A stretch of DNA of 64,000 nt from Arthrobacter bussei (GCF_009377195.2 NZ_VJXX01000001.1:1612001-1676000); one strand, 5' to 3'; shown: positions 1-10,167, counted from the first letter of the stretch. Notes: generated by a model not told the origin, from the letters alone. A program made the numbers and translations.

Positions 1-1709
1 GCCGCCACGACTGCCCCCGCGGTCAGGGTGACATCGGCGGCGGCGGTGTCGACAGCTGTCCGGGCGGTGGCGATGAGACCGGTCTGGATGACCAGAGCCG
101 CGTCGAGGTTCACCTGGGCAGTCTCGACCAGTTCCTCCTGGGCCGCCAGCTGTGCGTTGGCGTCAGCGAGCACTCCGTTGGCCGTTGCGACGGCGGCCGT
201 CGCGGTGGCGAGGACGCCCTGCGCTGTCGTGAGCTGTACCTGCAGCGCGACGACGGCGTCTTCGAGACCCGGAACCGCAGCTTCCGCTGCATCGAGATCT
301 GCCTGTGCGTCCACAACGGCCTGCTCGAGCGCGGGCTGAGTGACCGTGGTCGCCGTGGTGAGGTTCGCCTGCGCGGTCAGGACGGCGTCGGCCAGACCGG
401 GCAGGGCCGCGTTCGCCGCGTCGAGGTCGGCCTGCGCCGACACGACCGCATCATCGAGGAGGTCCTGGGCGGTGACGGCCGCGTCGACGGCTGCCTGTGC
501 GTCGGTAGCGGTGGCGTCCAGCGTCGCCTGTGCCTCGAGGGCCACGTCGACGGCGTCCTGCGCTTCCGTGGCGTCCGCGTCGAGTCCGATCTGCAGCTCG
601 AGGGCGGCGTCGAGGTCCGTCCGCACGTCCTCGACAGCGACATCGAGATCGCCCTGTTCGTCAAGGGCAATGTCGACGGCCTCCTGAGCAGCGACGGCGT
701 TGGCGTCCAGGTCCACCTGGGCGTCGAGGGCGTCGCCAAGGTTCGTCTCCGCCGCCGTGACGGCGGCGTTGAGCTCCGCCTGGACCGCGGTGGCGTCGTC
801 GACATCGGTCTGCGCCGTGTCGGCGGCAGCATCCAGGCCCACCTGGGCGTCGAGGGCCACATCGAGACCGTCCTGCGCCGCCTCGGCGGCAGCATCCAGG
901 CCCACCTGGGCGTCGAGGGCCACATCGAGACCGTCCTGCGCCAGCTCTGCGGCAGCATCCAGGCCCACCTGGGCGTCGAGGGCGAGATCGACATCGGTCT
1001 GCGCCAGCTCTGCGGCATCATCCAGCGGATCCTGCGCCTCGAGGGCCAGGTCGAGCGCGGCCTGGGCTGCGAGGGCGCTCTCGTCGAGCGGGATCTGCGC
1101 CTCCACGGCTGCATCGAGCAGGGCCTCGGCTGCCGTGACATCGTCCTGGAGGCCGGCGAGGACCTCGACGGCGGCAGTGACATCCGCCTGGGCGGCATCG
1201 ATGGCGGCCTGCAGTTCCGCAGCGGCGGCGATGCCGAGCGCGAGGGCTGCCTCGGCGTCGTCGACATCGGCCTGCGCGTCCGCGAGGGCCTGCGTCGCGA
1301 TGTCCAGCTCGAGCTGCGCGGCGACGACCGCCGCGTCGAGCGGTGCCTGATCCTCCTCCGCCGCGTCGAGGGCCTCCTGCGCGGCGACGACGGCGGCCTG
1401 CGCGTCGGCGAGGACGATCAGCGCCGCGTCGAGCTCGGCCTGGGCGTCCGCGGTGTCACCCGGAACGGCGGCGACAAGTGCGTCGCGCTCGGCGAGGGCC
1501 ACGAGGACGGCCTCGAGTGCGGCCGAGAGCTCGCCCTCCAGGGCCTGGTCGATCTCCGCGTTGGCGAGGGCAGCCCGGAACAGATCCTGGGCGGCAAGGC
1601 ATTCGGCGGAGCCGGGAGCGGCGTTGGCCGGCGCGGCCGTAAAGAAAAGACCGCCTGCTACGAGAGCGGCGGTCGAACCAGCGGCAAGAATTCGGTTGTG
1701 CTGAGCCAT
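1..1709 (-). CDS. Secreted Ala/Asp-rich 21-residue-repeat coiled-coil protein (3' end outside window)
   Basis: Function unknown. Reading leftward from an ATG at 1709 the frame stays open for 569 codons to the window edge, so the C-terminus is missing. An AGGGGA ribosome site lies about 8 bases upstream. Residues 1-30 look like a signal peptide: a short N-terminus with one Arg, an Ala/Gly/Leu/Val core and a TAAPANA-like cleavage site. The rest is almost only Ala, Asp, Val, Leu, Glu, Gln and Thr, in units of 21 residues (three heptads) of the type (V/D)GLDAAAExAQ followed by an acidic stretch ending LDAQ. This pattern predicts a long helical or coiled-coil rod with strong negative charge. No catalytic motif is visible. 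It may be a surface stalk or adhesin; a sorting signal, if any, would be in the missing part. Other frames are also open here because of codon bias. Confidence 0.8.
   Translation of the reverse strand, partial: MAQHNRILAAGSTAALVAGGLFFTAAPANAAPGSAECLAAQDLFRAALANAEIDQALEGELSAALEAVLVALAERDALVAAVPGDTADAQAELDAALIVLADAQAAVVAAQEALDAAEEDQAPLDAAVVAAQLELDIATQALADAQADVDDAEAALALGIAAAAELQAAIDAAQADVTAAVEVLAGLQDDVTAAEALLDAAVEAQIPLDESALAAQAALDLALEAQDPLDDAAELAQTDVDLALDAQVGLDAAAELAQDGLDVALDAQVGLDAAAEAAQDGLDVALDAQVGLDAAADTAQTDVDDATAVQAELNAAVTAAETNLGDALDAQVDLDANAVAAQEAVDIALDEQGDLDVAVEDVRTDLDAALELQIGLDADATEAQDAVDVALEAQATLDATATDAQAAVDAAVTAQDLLDDAVVSAQADLDAANAALPGLADAVLTAQANLTTATTVTQPALEQAVVDAQADLDAAEAAVPGLEDAVVALQVQLTTAQGVLATATAAVATANGVLADANAQLAAQEELVETAQVNLDAALVIQTGLIATARTAVDTAAADVTLTAGAVVA
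831..1019. repeat. Near-identical 63-bp tandem repeat
   Basis: Units begin at 831, 894 and 957, exactly 63 bases apart, each opening ATCCAGGCCCACCTGGGCGT on the plus strand. The first two are almost identical; the third diverges near its end. Each unit encodes 21 residues of the repeat protein. More diverged units with the same period extend on both sides. Confidence 0.9.
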
Positions 1710-2041
1710 GACAGATTTCCCCTAGAAACAATGCATCTCTGAGTGATGCGAGCCAGCCGGACGCCGTTGAACCTGAGGATTTCCTGAGACCGCGTCCTAC
1801 TCCTTATGGCACACCATGCCTGTAGCGCCCGCCACGGCCGCGCGGCTAGAGTTTCGTGGCCGATCGGTCACCCGCTCGCGTGCCGCAACGGGACGAAATC
1901 AGCCGGATGGTCAGGCTGGCCGCTCGGATGTAGCCGGATGGCTACCCGGGTGTCGAACGGTTACCCGGGTATCCAATGCAGGACGAGGGCCGCGGGGACC
2001 GTGGCACGAACGGACTGGTGAAGGTGCCACGGGTGAGCGGA
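1710..2041. other. Intergenic region, no gene seen
   Basis: This 332-base gap lies between the start of the repeat protein and the stop of the FAD oxidoreductase. It should hold the promoter of the repeat-protein gene, but I could not pick convincing -35 and -10 elements. A TACCCGGGT 9-mer occurs twice near 1938 and 1962. Short open frames here look like shadows. Confidence 0.5.
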
Positions 2042-3481
2042 TCAGAGACCGAGGGCCGGCACCGGGAGGCCGAATTCGCGCCGGAGGGCGAGCTTCGCGG
2101 CGTTGAAGCCGGCCATCCCATGGACGCCGGGACCGGGCGGCGTGGACTGCGAGCACAGATAGACGCCCTTCAGCGGAGTGGCCCAGGGCCGGATGGAGGG
2201 CACCGGACGGGCTACGATCTGCCGCAGGTTCACCGCTCCGCTGCTGAAATCACCTCCGACGTAGTTCGCGTTGTAGGCCTCGAGATCGCTCGCCGTCGTC
2301 GTGTGGGTGCGGACGATGACGTCCCGGAAGCCGGGCGCGAAGCGTTCGATCTGCGCGGTGACGGCCTCGGCCATGTCACGGGTGGAGCCGTGTGGGACAT
2401 GGCAGTACGTCCACAGGGTGTGCCGGCCCTCGGGCGCGCGGGTCGGATCGAAGGACGACGGCTGGGAGAGGAGCACGTAGGGACTGTCCGGGTGCACGCC
2501 CTGGTTGACCTGCTTCTCCCCCGCGACGATCTCCTCGCGCGTGCCACCGAGATGGGCGGTCCCGGCCCGTCGCAGGTCCGGATGCGTCCACGGCACGGGG
2601 CCGGACAGGATGAAGTCCACCTTGCAGGCCGCGTTCCCGTAGGTGAACGCCTCGAGGGCCCTCCTGTAGGGACCGGTCAGGCGGCCGCGGGCCATCGCCT
2701 GGAACGTCGTGGGAGCGACGTCGAGCAGGACCGCCCGGGCGCCGGACACCTCGGCGAGGGTGTCGATCCTGCTTCCCGTGACCAGCTCCCCGCCGTGGCG
2801 CGTCACGTCGAGGGCGAGGGCGTCGGCGATGGCCTGGGACCCGCCGACGGGGATCGGCCAGCCGACCGTGTGCGCCAGGAGGTTCAGCACCAGACCCGCT
2901 CCGGCCCCGGTCAGGGACGGGAGTGTGCCGACAGGATGGGCCATCACACCGGTCACCAGCGCCTTCGCCTCGTCCGTCCGGAAACGGCGGTTCCAGGTGG
3001 GCAGGCCCTGGTCGAGGACCGAGAGGGCGAACCGCAGGGCTGCCTCCGGCTTCCTCGGGATCCGCACCACGTGGTTGAGGGTGAAGGCGAGGATCGCCTG
3101 CTCGCGGTCGCTGAGCGGCTGCACGAGGCGCCGGTAGGCTTCGCCGTCGACGCCCAGCCCGGCAACCGTGCGCTCCATGCTGCGGTGGGCCACCCCGGCC
3201 CGGCCGCCGTCGAGCGGATGGGCGAAGGACACGTCGGGGACGGCGAAGCCGATGCGCCGGCTGAGTTCGAAGGCCCGGAAGAACGGCGACGCGAGCGCCA
3301 TCGGGTGCACAGCGGAACAGAAGTCGTGGAGGTGGTCCCGTTCCATCAGTTCGAGCGATCGGGAGCCGCCGCCGATGGTCGCGGCGGCCTCGTGCACCCG
3401 GACCGACAGTCCGGCGCGGGCCATGACGACGGCGGCGGCCAGCCCGTTGGGACCTGCGCCGACGATCTCGACATCAACCAT
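2042..3481 (-). CDS. FAD-dependent NAD(P)-type oxidoreductase, phytoene-desaturase superfamily
   Basis: A 479-residue flavoprotein. The N-terminus (residues 3-25) is a dinucleotide-binding fold with GAGPNGLAAA, followed by the conserved acidic/Gly segment (HEAAATIGGGSRS). The C-terminus has the second FAD motif common to CrtI-like amine-oxidoreductases (GVYLCSQSTPPGPGVHGM, about residues 435-455). Length and both motifs fit the large family of uncharacterised actinobacterial phytoene-desaturase-like oxidoreductases. No carotenoid genes are adjacent, so a carotenoid role is not supported. The substrate cannot be deduced. It is followed upstream by the FemAB-like gene after a 42-base gap and may share its transcript. 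Confidence 0.8.
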   Translation of the reverse strand: MVDVEIVGAGPNGLAAAVVMARAGLSVRVHEAAATIGGGSRSLELMERDHLHDFCSAVHPMALASPFFRAFELSRRIGFAVPDVSFAHPLDGGRAGVAHRSMERTVAGLGVDGEAYRRLVQPLSDREQAILAFTLNHVVRIPRKPEAALRFALSVLDQGLPTWNRRFRTDEAKALVTGVMAHPVGTLPSLTGAGAGLVLNLLAHTVGWPIPVGGSQAIADALALDVTRHGGELVTGSRIDTLAEVSGARAVLLDVAPTTFQAMARGRLTGPYRRALEAFTYGNAACKVDFILSGPVPWTHPDLRRAGTAHLGGTREEIVAGEKQVNQGVHPDSPYVLLSQPSSFDPTRAPEGRHTLWTYCHVPHGSTRDMAEAVTAQIERFAPGFRDVIVRTHTTTASDLEAYNANYVGGDFSSGAVNLRQIVARPVPSIRPWATPLKGVYLCSQSTPPGPGVHGMAGFNAAKLALRREFGLPVPALGL

Positions 3482-3523
3482 GGGGACGTCCTCTCCTGGC
3501 GCCGCCCGGCCTGTCCGCCGGGG

Positions 3524-4618
3524 TCATGTGCTCTCGGTGGTCACTCCGCTGCGCCGGGTCCGCACCCGTCCGGACACCCGCGCCACCGCCCGCCGGACGA
3601 CAGCCGGTGCCGCCCGGCGGCCCCGCAGCAGCGCGGAGACGGCAGTGTAGCGCCCCGGCCGCAGCGGGATGTCGTAGGTGGTGGGCACGACGACGACGTT
3701 CTTCGAGAAGTTGCGCTTGAAGGTGGTGACGTTCGCCAGCGACGGGTAGTTCTCGCTCTCGATCCCGGTCAGGCCGCAGGCGGTGTTGCCCCCCGCCTTC
3801 AGCGTCCGGAAGGCCTCCCACAGGAGCAGGTAGGGCGCGAAGGTGGTGCGTGCCGCGTGCGTGCTGCCGGCGAAGTAGTAGACGGCGTAGCCGCGGTACT
3901 CGGTGGTGATCAGCCAACTGAGGGCGGCATCGTCCCGATAGGCGACCATCAGCCGCAGGTGGTCACCGAGGACGGAGAGCAGTGTCTCGTAGTAGGACGA
4001 GTCGAAGGACTGGAACCCGTCGCGTTCCGCGGTCTCCTGCATGATCGGGAACAGTTCCCGCGCGAAGACGGCTTTCCATTCCTCCCGAGGAATATGCCGG
4101 ACGGTCACGCCGTTCCGCTGGGCCCGGCGGATGCTGTTCCGCGCATTGGGGCGGAAACTGCGGAGGAGGTCCGCTTCGGACGGCGTCAGGTCGACGACGA
4201 TCTCCCGTTCGTACCAGCCGTGCTCGATCGGGCCGCTCGCCGGGGACTGCAGGGTGGCCACCTGCATGCGGACATACAACGGATCGATCCCGGGATGATC
4301 GCGGAACTGCTCCCGCACCGTCTCCATCAGGACCTTCTCGGCCGCAGGGGTCCTGTCCGCGAACCAGACAGGGCCGTTGACGGAGACGACGGACTCCCGG
4401 GAGCGCCGCACCACGTGCACATAGCCTGCTAGCGCCACGAGAGCGCCCGCGGCGTCCTCGTAGGCCCAGATACCCAGTGCCGCCCGTCCGAGCGCGAGCT
4501 CGAAGTCCACCCAGTCCGGAGTCTGCTCGAGCGGAATCAGCACGTCGGGGTGGGCGGCGGCGATCGCGTCGAACGCAGCCCGGTCGAGGGGGCGAGCGGT
4601 CAGGGATGGTGCTGTCAC
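3524..4618 (-). CDS. FemAB/GNAT-fold peptidoglycan-bridge aminoacyltransferase-like protein
   Basis: A 364-residue protein resembling the FemX/FemA/FemB aminoacyltransferases, which add amino acids from aminoacyl-tRNA to the lipid II side chain. Supporting features are the early WVDFEL-like segment, a central FRPNARNSIRRAQRNGVTVR stretch typical of the family, and a second acyltransferase half with WLITTEYRGYAVYYFAGS and a LLLWEAFRTLKAGG helix. The frame is open upstream to 4801, but a GTG at 4618 with a GGAAG site is preferred. It fits the conserved domain start and avoids overlap with the upstream glycosyltransferase gene. The exact amino acid transferred is unknown. Confidence 0.75.
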   Translation of the reverse strand: MTAPSLTARPLDRAAFDAIAAAHPDVLIPLEQTPDWVDFELALGRAALGIWAYEDAAGALVALAGYVHVVRRSRESVVSVNGPVWFADRTPAAEKVLMETVREQFRDHPGIDPLYVRMQVATLQSPASGPIEHGWYEREIVVDLTPSEADLLRSFRPNARNSIRRAQRNGVTVRHIPREEWKAVFARELFPIMQETAERDGFQSFDSSYYETLLSVLGDHLRLMVAYRDDAALSWLITTEYRGYAVYYFAGSTHAARTTFAPYLLLWEAFRTLKAGGNTACGLTGIESENYPSLANVTTFKRNFSKNVVVVPTTYDIPLRPGRYTAVSALLRGRRAAPAVVRRAVARVSGRVRTRRSGVTTEST

Positions 4619-4725
4619 TGATGGTCTTCCGGTGGGAGTCGTCTCGTCAGGGGTGTCCGCCGGCCGGCAGGCCGGTCGGCGCCCGTCACGCTGATGCCGG
4701 GAGGCGTTCGCGCGGTCCGGCCAGC

Positions 4726-6222
4726 CTATCGGAGCGGAGCGAACGGCACGGCGTCCGGGGGCGCACCGGTCGCCCTCCGTCCCGCCTTGCGCCGACGCCA
4801 CCCGTGGTGCAGCGTGAAGCGGTCGTCGGCGTGATCGAACGGCCCGCCCTGCGGATCATCGATGCCGATCCGCCGGACCACGTCCTCGCCGGGCGTCCGG
4901 ATCTCCCGGACGACGACCAGGAGGACGTATGCCGTGGTGAGAATATGCGCGATCACCGCACAGGCATAGGTACCCAGCCCGAGATTGTGTTCCACCGCGC
5001 CTCCACTGGTCATCCCGCCGAGGTACAGCCAGACAGCCCACCAGTGCAGCACCTCGACGAGCTGCCACACGAGCACCACCCGCCATCGGGGGACGGCCAG
5101 CGCCAGGAGGGGTACGAGCCACAGCGCGTACTGGGGCGAGTAGACCTTGTTGCACAGGACGAACGCCCCGACGATGAGGAGGGCCAGCTGTGCGAGGCGC
5201 GGGCGGCGTCCTGCGCGCAGCGTGAGGACGGCGACGCCCAGGCAGGCCAGTGCGAAGAGGGCCACGGCCGCGATGTTGATGGCGGCGGGTGTGAGGGTGG
5301 GCGCTCCCGACTCCCGGGCCAGCGCGTTGTACACGTACCACCCCGAGGAGAATCCGGCGTCGCGGTCCTCCGAGAAGGTCAGGAAATAGCCCCACGCCGC
5401 GCGGTCCCGCAGGAGGAAGGGGACATTGACCGCGAGCCACGCGAGCGTCGTGGCCGCGGCTGCCAGGAGGAACGGCCTGTACCGCCCGGAGCGGATGGAA
5501 AGGACGAGGACCGCCCCGAGGATCAGGACGGGGTAGAGCTTGACCGCTGTGCCGAGGCCCCAGAGAGTCCCGGCGAGGAGCGGGCGCTCACGGGCGAAGG
5601 CGAGCATCCCCGCGGTCGCGAGTGCCACCGCCCACAGGTCCCAGTTGATGCTGCCGGAGAGGATGATGACGGGGGCGACGGCGACGATGGCCGCATCCCA
5701 GGGTCGGCGGGACGCCAGGCGGAGGGTCGCGAGGACGGTCAGGATCCACACGGCGGCCAGCAGAACCATGTTCAGGTCGAAGTACAGGAGGGTCTTCGCA
5801 GCGAGGTCGGGGCCGGCCACGAGGGCCTCGACGAGGACCGCGGTCCCCGAGGCCAGCAGACCGAGGAGCACGGGGTATTCGAAGAGCGCTCCCGGGGTGA
5901 TGAACGGCAGCACACCCTCGCCGAGTCCGCGGCTCCGGTACAGCTCCGTCCAGTCGGAGTAGCACGCGCGGTAGAAGTACTCGGGGGAGGACCACCCGGC
6001 CACCCGGCAGGGGTTCTTCACGACGATCGCCAAAACGGCGGAGCAGACTGTCAGGAGGATCAGCACGCGGGGGACGGTGAACCACCGTGGAGCCACGCGT
6101 CCCGGGTCGGCGTGGCGCCCGAGCGCACCGCCGGCTCCTTCGGTCAGGGGTATCAGGAGGTGGTCGGACCTGCTCGGAACACTGATGCGGTAAGGCCCTC
6201 GCCTGCCTGTCCCGGAGCTCAT
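4726..6222 (-). CDS. GT87-family polyprenyl-phosphate-dependent mannosyltransferase-like membrane protein
   Basis: A 498-residue polytopic membrane protein with about ten hydrophobic helices, beginning near residue 50 (VPRVLILLTVCSAVLAIVV). Features of the GT87 (DUF2029) family are an acidic loop after the first helix (PEYFYRACYSDWTELYRSRG), the WGLGTAVKLYPVLIL segment and the KVYSPQYALWLVPLLAL segment. GT87 enzymes use polyprenyl-phosphate sugars on the outer face of the membrane; the acceptor here is unknown. It is divergent from ino1, and a related membrane protein near ino1 is also known in mycobacteria, which suggests a link to inositol-lipid or cell-envelope glycan synthesis. Confidence 0.75.
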   Translation of the reverse strand: MSSGTGRRGPYRISVPSRSDHLLIPLTEGAGGALGRHADPGRVAPRWFTVPRVLILLTVCSAVLAIVVKNPCRVAGWSSPEYFYRACYSDWTELYRSRGLGEGVLPFITPGALFEYPVLLGLLASGTAVLVEALVAGPDLAAKTLLYFDLNMVLLAAVWILTVLATLRLASRRPWDAAIVAVAPVIILSGSINWDLWAVALATAGMLAFARERPLLAGTLWGLGTAVKLYPVLILGAVLVLSIRSGRYRPFLLAAAATTLAWLAVNVPFLLRDRAAWGYFLTFSEDRDAGFSSGWYVYNALARESGAPTLTPAAINIAAVALFALACLGVAVLTLRAGRRPRLAQLALLIVGAFVLCNKVYSPQYALWLVPLLALAVPRWRVVLVWQLVEVLHWWAVWLYLGGMTSGGAVEHNLGLGTYACAVIAHILTTAYVLLVVVREIRTPGEDVVRRIGIDDPQGGPFDHADDRFTLHHGWRRRKAGRRATGAPPDAVPFAPLR

Positions 6223-6439
6223 GCGTCGAGCCTAGCCGTCCTGTGCCGCCGGCCGGTGGTGCTCCTCCACCGGCGGGATGCACGGTCCCGTCGGCAGGCA
6301 CTGCAGCACGGCCGGCGGACGGCGAGGAATGGCACGGCATACGTCGGCGTTATGAACTGAACGTAGACTGGCAATTCCTGCCGACCGCGCCCAGGGTGAT
6401 GACGGCCGGGGCATATTCAACGGGCTTTCGAGGAGAACT

Positions 6440-7525
6440 GTGGGACAGAACCCCATTCGCGTGGCAATCATTGGAGTCGGCAACTGTGCCGCGTCGCTGG
6501 TGCAGGGAGTGCACTACTACCGGGACGCGGATGCGTCGGGGGCCATCCCCGGCCTCATGCATGTCGAGTTCGGCAAGTACCACGTGGGGGACGTGCAGTT
6601 CGTGGCGGCGTTCGACGTCGACGGCAAGAAGGTGGGCCACGACCTCGCCGAGGCCATCGGAGCGAGCGAGAACAACACCATCAAGATCGCGGACGTACCG
6701 CCCACCGGCGTCATCGTGCAGCGCGGTCACACCCTGGACGGCCTCGGCAAGTACTACCGCGAGACCATCGTCGAGTCCGACGAGGAGCCGGTGGACATCG
6801 TCGCCCAGCTGAAGGCCTCGAAGGCCGACGTCCTGGTCTGCTACCTGCCGGTCGGTTCCGAGCACGCGGCGAAGTACTACGCCCAGTGCGCGATCGACGC
6901 GGGCGTCGCCTTCGTCAACGCCCTCCCCGTCTTCATCGCCGGCACCAAGGAGTGGGCGGACAAGTTCACCGAGGCGGGCGTCCCGATCGTGGGCGACGAC
7001 ATCAAGAGCCAGATCGGCGCCACCATCACCCACCGCGTGATGGCGAAGCTCTTCGAGGACCGCGGCGTGACGCTGGATCGCACCTACCAGCTGAACGTCG
7101 GCGGCAACATGGACTTCAAGAACATGCTGGAGCGGGACCGCCTCGAGTCCAAGAAGATCTCCAAGACCCAGGCCGTGACCTCCAACGTCAAGGCCGAACT
7201 GCGCGCCAATGACGTGCACATCGGTCCTTCGGACTACGTGGCCTGGCTCGACGACCGCAAGTGGGCGTTCGTGCGCCTCGAGGGACGCAACTTCGGCGAC
7301 GCCCCCGTCTCGCTCGAGTACAAGCTCGAGGTGTGGGATTCCCCGAACTCGGCGGGCGTGATCATCGACGCCATCCGCGCGGCGAAGATCGCCCTGGACC
7401 GCGGTATCGGCGGCCCCATCCTCTCCGCCTCGAGCTACTTCATGAAGTCCCCGCCGGAGCAGTACGCGGACGACATCGCCCACGAGAAGGTCGAAGCCTT
7501 CATCCGCGGCGAGATCGACCGCTAG
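6440..7525 (+). CDS. ino1: myo-Inositol-3-phosphate synthase
   Basis: A 361-residue enzyme converting glucose-6-phosphate to inositol-3-phosphate with bound NAD. The Rossmann motif is at the N-terminus ([14 protein letters not shown], residues 8-21), and the family segments [23 protein letters not shown] and [12 protein letters not shown] are present. Length matches actinobacterial Ino1. Translation starts at GTG 6440 behind a clear GAGGAGAACT site. In actinobacteria the product feeds phosphatidylinositol lipids and mycothiol; mshA, about 4 kb away, uses the same intermediate. Confidence 0.96.
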   Translation: MGQNPIRVAIIGVGNCAASLVQGVHYYRDADASGAIPGLMHVEFGKYHVGDVQFVAAFDVDGKKVGHDLAEAIGASENNTIKIADVPPTGVIVQRGHTLDGLGKYYRETIVESDEEPVDIVAQLKASKADVLVCYLPVGSEHAAKYYAQCAIDAGVAFVNALPVFIAGTKEWADKFTEAGVPIVGDDIKSQIGATITHRVMAKLFEDRGVTLDRTYQLNVGGNMDFKNMLERDRLESKKISKTQAVTSNVKAELRANDVHIGPSDYVAWLDDRKWAFVRLEGRNFGDAPVSLEYKLEVWDSPNSAGVIIDAIRAAKIALDRGIGGPILSASSYFMKSPPEQYADDIAHEKVEAFIRGEIDR

Positions 7526-7557
7526 GACCGGCCGGAGACGTCAGGACCAGCAGCACA

Positions 7558-7591
7558 CCGGAGGCCGGGACGGCGACGTCCCGGCCTCCGG
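7558..7591. terminator. Hairpin between convergent ino1 and fhs
   Basis: A perfect 15-bp GC-rich stem (7558-7572 pairing with 7577-7591) is closed by a GCGA loop of the GNRA type. There is no T-tract, so it may be a GC-hairpin terminator acting on both converging genes. Confidence 0.7.
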
Positions 7592-7692
7592 CATACCGGC
7601 TGCGTCGTGTCCGAGGTGCGATCGCGGGGTCGCGAAACTTCTCGCCGCCTCGAGGGTGCGGGGCCTGAACGACGCCGGTCGTGCGGCGGTCC

Positions 7693-9360
7693 TCAGAACA
7701 GCCCGACCGCGTTCCCGTCGGCGTCGACGTCCATCCGGAGTGCCGCGGGCTCCCTGGGTAACCCGGGCATCGTCATCACGGAACCCGTGAGCGCCACGAT
7801 GAACCCTGCACCCGTCTTCGGGATGAGGTCCCGGACGTGCACGGTGAAGCCCTTCGGCGCCCCGAGCACGGTGGCGTCGTCGGAGAACGAGTACTGCGTC
7901 TTGGCCATGCAGACGGGAAGCCCCGACCAGCCGTTCGCCTCGATCTCCTTCAGGCGCCGCAGTGCGGGAACGGAGAAGTCCACGCCGTCGGCCCCGTAGA
8001 TCTCCTGGACGATCGTCCTGATCTTGTCCTCGACCGGAAGGTCGAGGTCGTACAGGTGGGAGAACGTCACAGGGCGTTCCAGCGCCGCGAGCACCGTCGC
8101 CGCGAGGTCGTCGCCTCCCGGACCGCCACCGCCCTGACCCCAGACGTCGGCCACGGCCGCGTCGATCCCCTCGCCCGCACACCAGTCCATGAGCCAGTCG
8201 AGTTCCTCGTCCGTGTCCGTACCGAACCTGTTGATGGCCACCACCGGAGCCACACCGAACTTCTCGACATTGCGCACATGGCGGAGCAGGTTGGCGGTAC
8301 CCTCGCGCAGGGCGTCGATGTCGGCAGTGGCGAGATCCGATGTAGGGACCCCTCCGTGCATCTTGAGGGCCCGGATGGTCGCGACGACGACGACGGCGTC
8401 CGGCGCCACGTCGGCGACGCGCGCCTTGATGTCCATGAACTTCTCGGCACCGAGATCGGCACCGAATCCGGCTTCCGTGACGACGATGTCCGCGAGGCTC
8501 CGAGCCGTCCGGGTGGCGATCACCGAGTTGCAGCCGTGGGCGATGTTGGCGAAGGGTCCGCCGTGGACGAGGGCCGGCGTCCCGGCGATGGTCTGCACGA
8601 GATTCGGCTTGATGGCGTCCCTGAGCAGCAGCGCCAGTGCTCCTTCGACCCCCAGATCCCCGACGGTGAGCGGCGCGCGATCGAACGTGTACCCGAACGT
8701 GATCGCGGCCAGGCGTGCCTTCAGGTCGTCGAGGTCCCGTGCGAGGCAGAAGACCGCCATGATCTCCGACGCCACGGTGATGTCGAAACCGTCCTGCCGC
8801 GGGGTGCCCTGCGCCGGGCCGCCGAGGCCGATGACGACCTCGCGCAGCGCGCGGTCGTTGACGTCGAGGACGCGCTTGAAGGTGATGCGGCGGGGGTCGA
8901 TGCCGAGTTCGTTGCCCTGGTGGATGTGGTTGTCGATCAGCGCCGCGAGCGCGTTGTTCGCCGAGGTGATGGCATGGAAGTCGCCGGTGAAGTGGAGGTT
9001 GATCTCGTCCATCGGCAGCACCTGCGAGTAGCCCCCGCCGGTCGCACCGCCCTTCATGCCGAGCACCGGCCCGAGGGACGGTTCCCGCAGCGCGATCATG
9101 ACGCGCTGCCCGGCCCGTGCGAGGGAGTCGGCCAGCCCCACCGTGCAAGTGGACTTCCCCTCGCCGGCCGGCGTCGGGCTCATCGCGCTGACGAGCACCA
9201 CCCTGCCCGGCGCGCGGCCGTCGTCGGGCAGCAGGCGCGGGTCGATCTTGGCCTTAAACCGTCCGTGGAACTCGAGTGCCTCCCGGGGGATCCCCGCGGC
9301 ATCGGCTATGTCCTCGATGGGCCTGACCGCAGCGGCGCGGGCAATCTCAAGATCGCTCAT
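7693..9360 (-). CDS. fhs: Formate--tetrahydrofolate ligase
   Basis: A 555-residue ATP-dependent enzyme forming 10-formyl-tetrahydrofolate from formate in one-carbon metabolism. The P-loop [10 protein letters not shown] is at about residues 62-71, followed by the family signatures [20 protein letters not shown] and [11 protein letters not shown]. The central [13 protein letters not shown] and the C-terminal [12 protein letters not shown] are also present. Full length for the family. It converges on ino1 and lies just downstream of the phosphatase-like gene on the same strand, 27 bases away, so co-transcription is likely. Confidence 0.96.
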   Translation of the reverse strand: MSDLEIARAAAVRPIEDIADAAGIPREALEFHGRFKAKIDPRLLPDDGRAPGRVVLVSAMSPTPAGEGKSTCTVGLADSLARAGQRVMIALREPSLGPVLGMKGGATGGGYSQVLPMDEINLHFTGDFHAITSANNALAALIDNHIHQGNELGIDPRRITFKRVLDVNDRALREVVIGLGGPAQGTPRQDGFDITVASEIMAVFCLARDLDDLKARLAAITFGYTFDRAPLTVGDLGVEGALALLLRDAIKPNLVQTIAGTPALVHGGPFANIAHGCNSVIATRTARSLADIVVTEAGFGADLGAEKFMDIKARVADVAPDAVVVVATIRALKMHGGVPTSDLATADIDALREGTANLLRHVRNVEKFGVAPVVAINRFGTDTDEELDWLMDWCAGEGIDAAVADVWGQGGGGPGGDDLAATVLAALERPVTFSHLYDLDLPVEDKIRTIVQEIYGADGVDFSVPALRRLKEIEANGWSGLPVCMAKTQYSFSDDATVLGAPKGFTVHVRDLIPKTGAGFIVALTGSVMTMPGLPREPAALRMDVDADGNAVGLF

Positions 9361-9387
9361 GCAGCCAACCTATCAGCGGCTCCTGCG

Positions 9388-10167
9388 TCAGGCCGCCGGG
9401 AGCCCTGCGCGTTCCAGGACGTAGGCGATCAGCGGATCGTAGAGGCCGGGGCAGACGTTGTCGTCGAGCGGCACGGCCACCTCGAGCTGGCCCTGAGCCT
9501 CGGAGACGAAGAGTCCCGGGTCGTTGCAGTCGGCGAAGCCGATCGTCGGCAGCCCCGTGCTTGCCGCCTGTCCGGCCCAGCCGTGGTCGGCCACCACGAG
9601 GTCGGGCACGCCTGCGGGGTCCGTGGCCAGAGTCTCGAGGCTGAGCCGCATCGGCTCCGGGAGATGGGTGTGCATGAGGCCGCCGTGCTGGTGCCAGGCG
9701 AGCACGCCGAAGATCTGCCGGATGTCACCGGCCCGGAAGCGCCGGCCCTCGGGAACCCGCACCACGGTGGCGCCGACGGCCGCGGCGGCGCGCGCTAAGG
9801 CCGCGTGGACGGGCAGCAGGCCGGCCGGGTGACCGGTGGCGAAGAGGATGCGTTCCTTCCGGTGGGCGGATGCGCCCAGCCGGTCGGCGAAGCGGTCGAG
9901 CGCAGCCACGCACAGCGAGCCGTCGATGGTGTCCTGTCCCTCGACGAGGCTGCGGTCCGCGCTCGTGCCCACGCGCCGGTGCATGAGGTCGAAGACCTCG
10001 TCGTAGCTCCACTCCCGGGTGAGGGCGACGCCGAACTCGAGGTTCTCGTTGCCCTCGAGGAACAGGCGCATGTGCCGCAGGTTGTCCTGCCGGGGTGTGG
10101 CCACCTCACCGGTGATGCGGACGGAGTCGAGGTAGGCGGCGAGCTCGGCGGAATTCACGCTTCCCAT
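9388..10167 (-). CDS. Conserved actinobacterial phosphatase-like protein
   Basis: A 259-residue cytosolic protein that I recognise only as a type often annotated as a phosphatase next to mshA or fhs in actinobacteria. Visible features are a helical N-terminus, ERILFATGHPAGLLPVHAALA, a QHGGLMHTHLPEPM segment with several His residues, and VVADHGWAGQA with Asp-His that could bind metal. The C-terminus holds GFADCNDPGLF. The specific reaction is unknown. The short spacing on one strand between mshA, this gene and fhs suggests one transcription unit. Confidence 0.55.
   Translation of the reverse strand: MGSVNSAELAAYLDSVRITGEVATPRQDNLRHMRLFLEGNENLEFGVALTREWSYDEVFDLMHRRVGTSADRSLVEGQDTIDGSLCVAALDRFADRLGASAHRKERILFATGHPAGLLPVHAALARAAAAVGATVVRVPEGRRFRAGDIRQIFGVLAWHQHGGLMHTHLPEPMRLSLETLATDPAGVPDLVVADHGWAGQAASTGLPTIGFADCNDPGLFVSEAQGQLEVAVPLDDNVCPGLYDPLIAYVLERAGLPAA

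Noticed and set aside
831-1019. CRISPR-like array
   Set aside because: The 63-base units are contiguous with no spacers and lie in a coding frame.
1976-4432. An 818-codon plus-strand frame
   Set aside because: It is antisense to the FAD oxidoreductase and FemAB-like genes, which show clear family motifs.
6581-6586. CACGTG in ino1 as a parS site
   Set aside because: Flanking bases lack the TTT and AAA arms of the consensus; CACGTG at 34701 and 49848 were rejected for the same reason.
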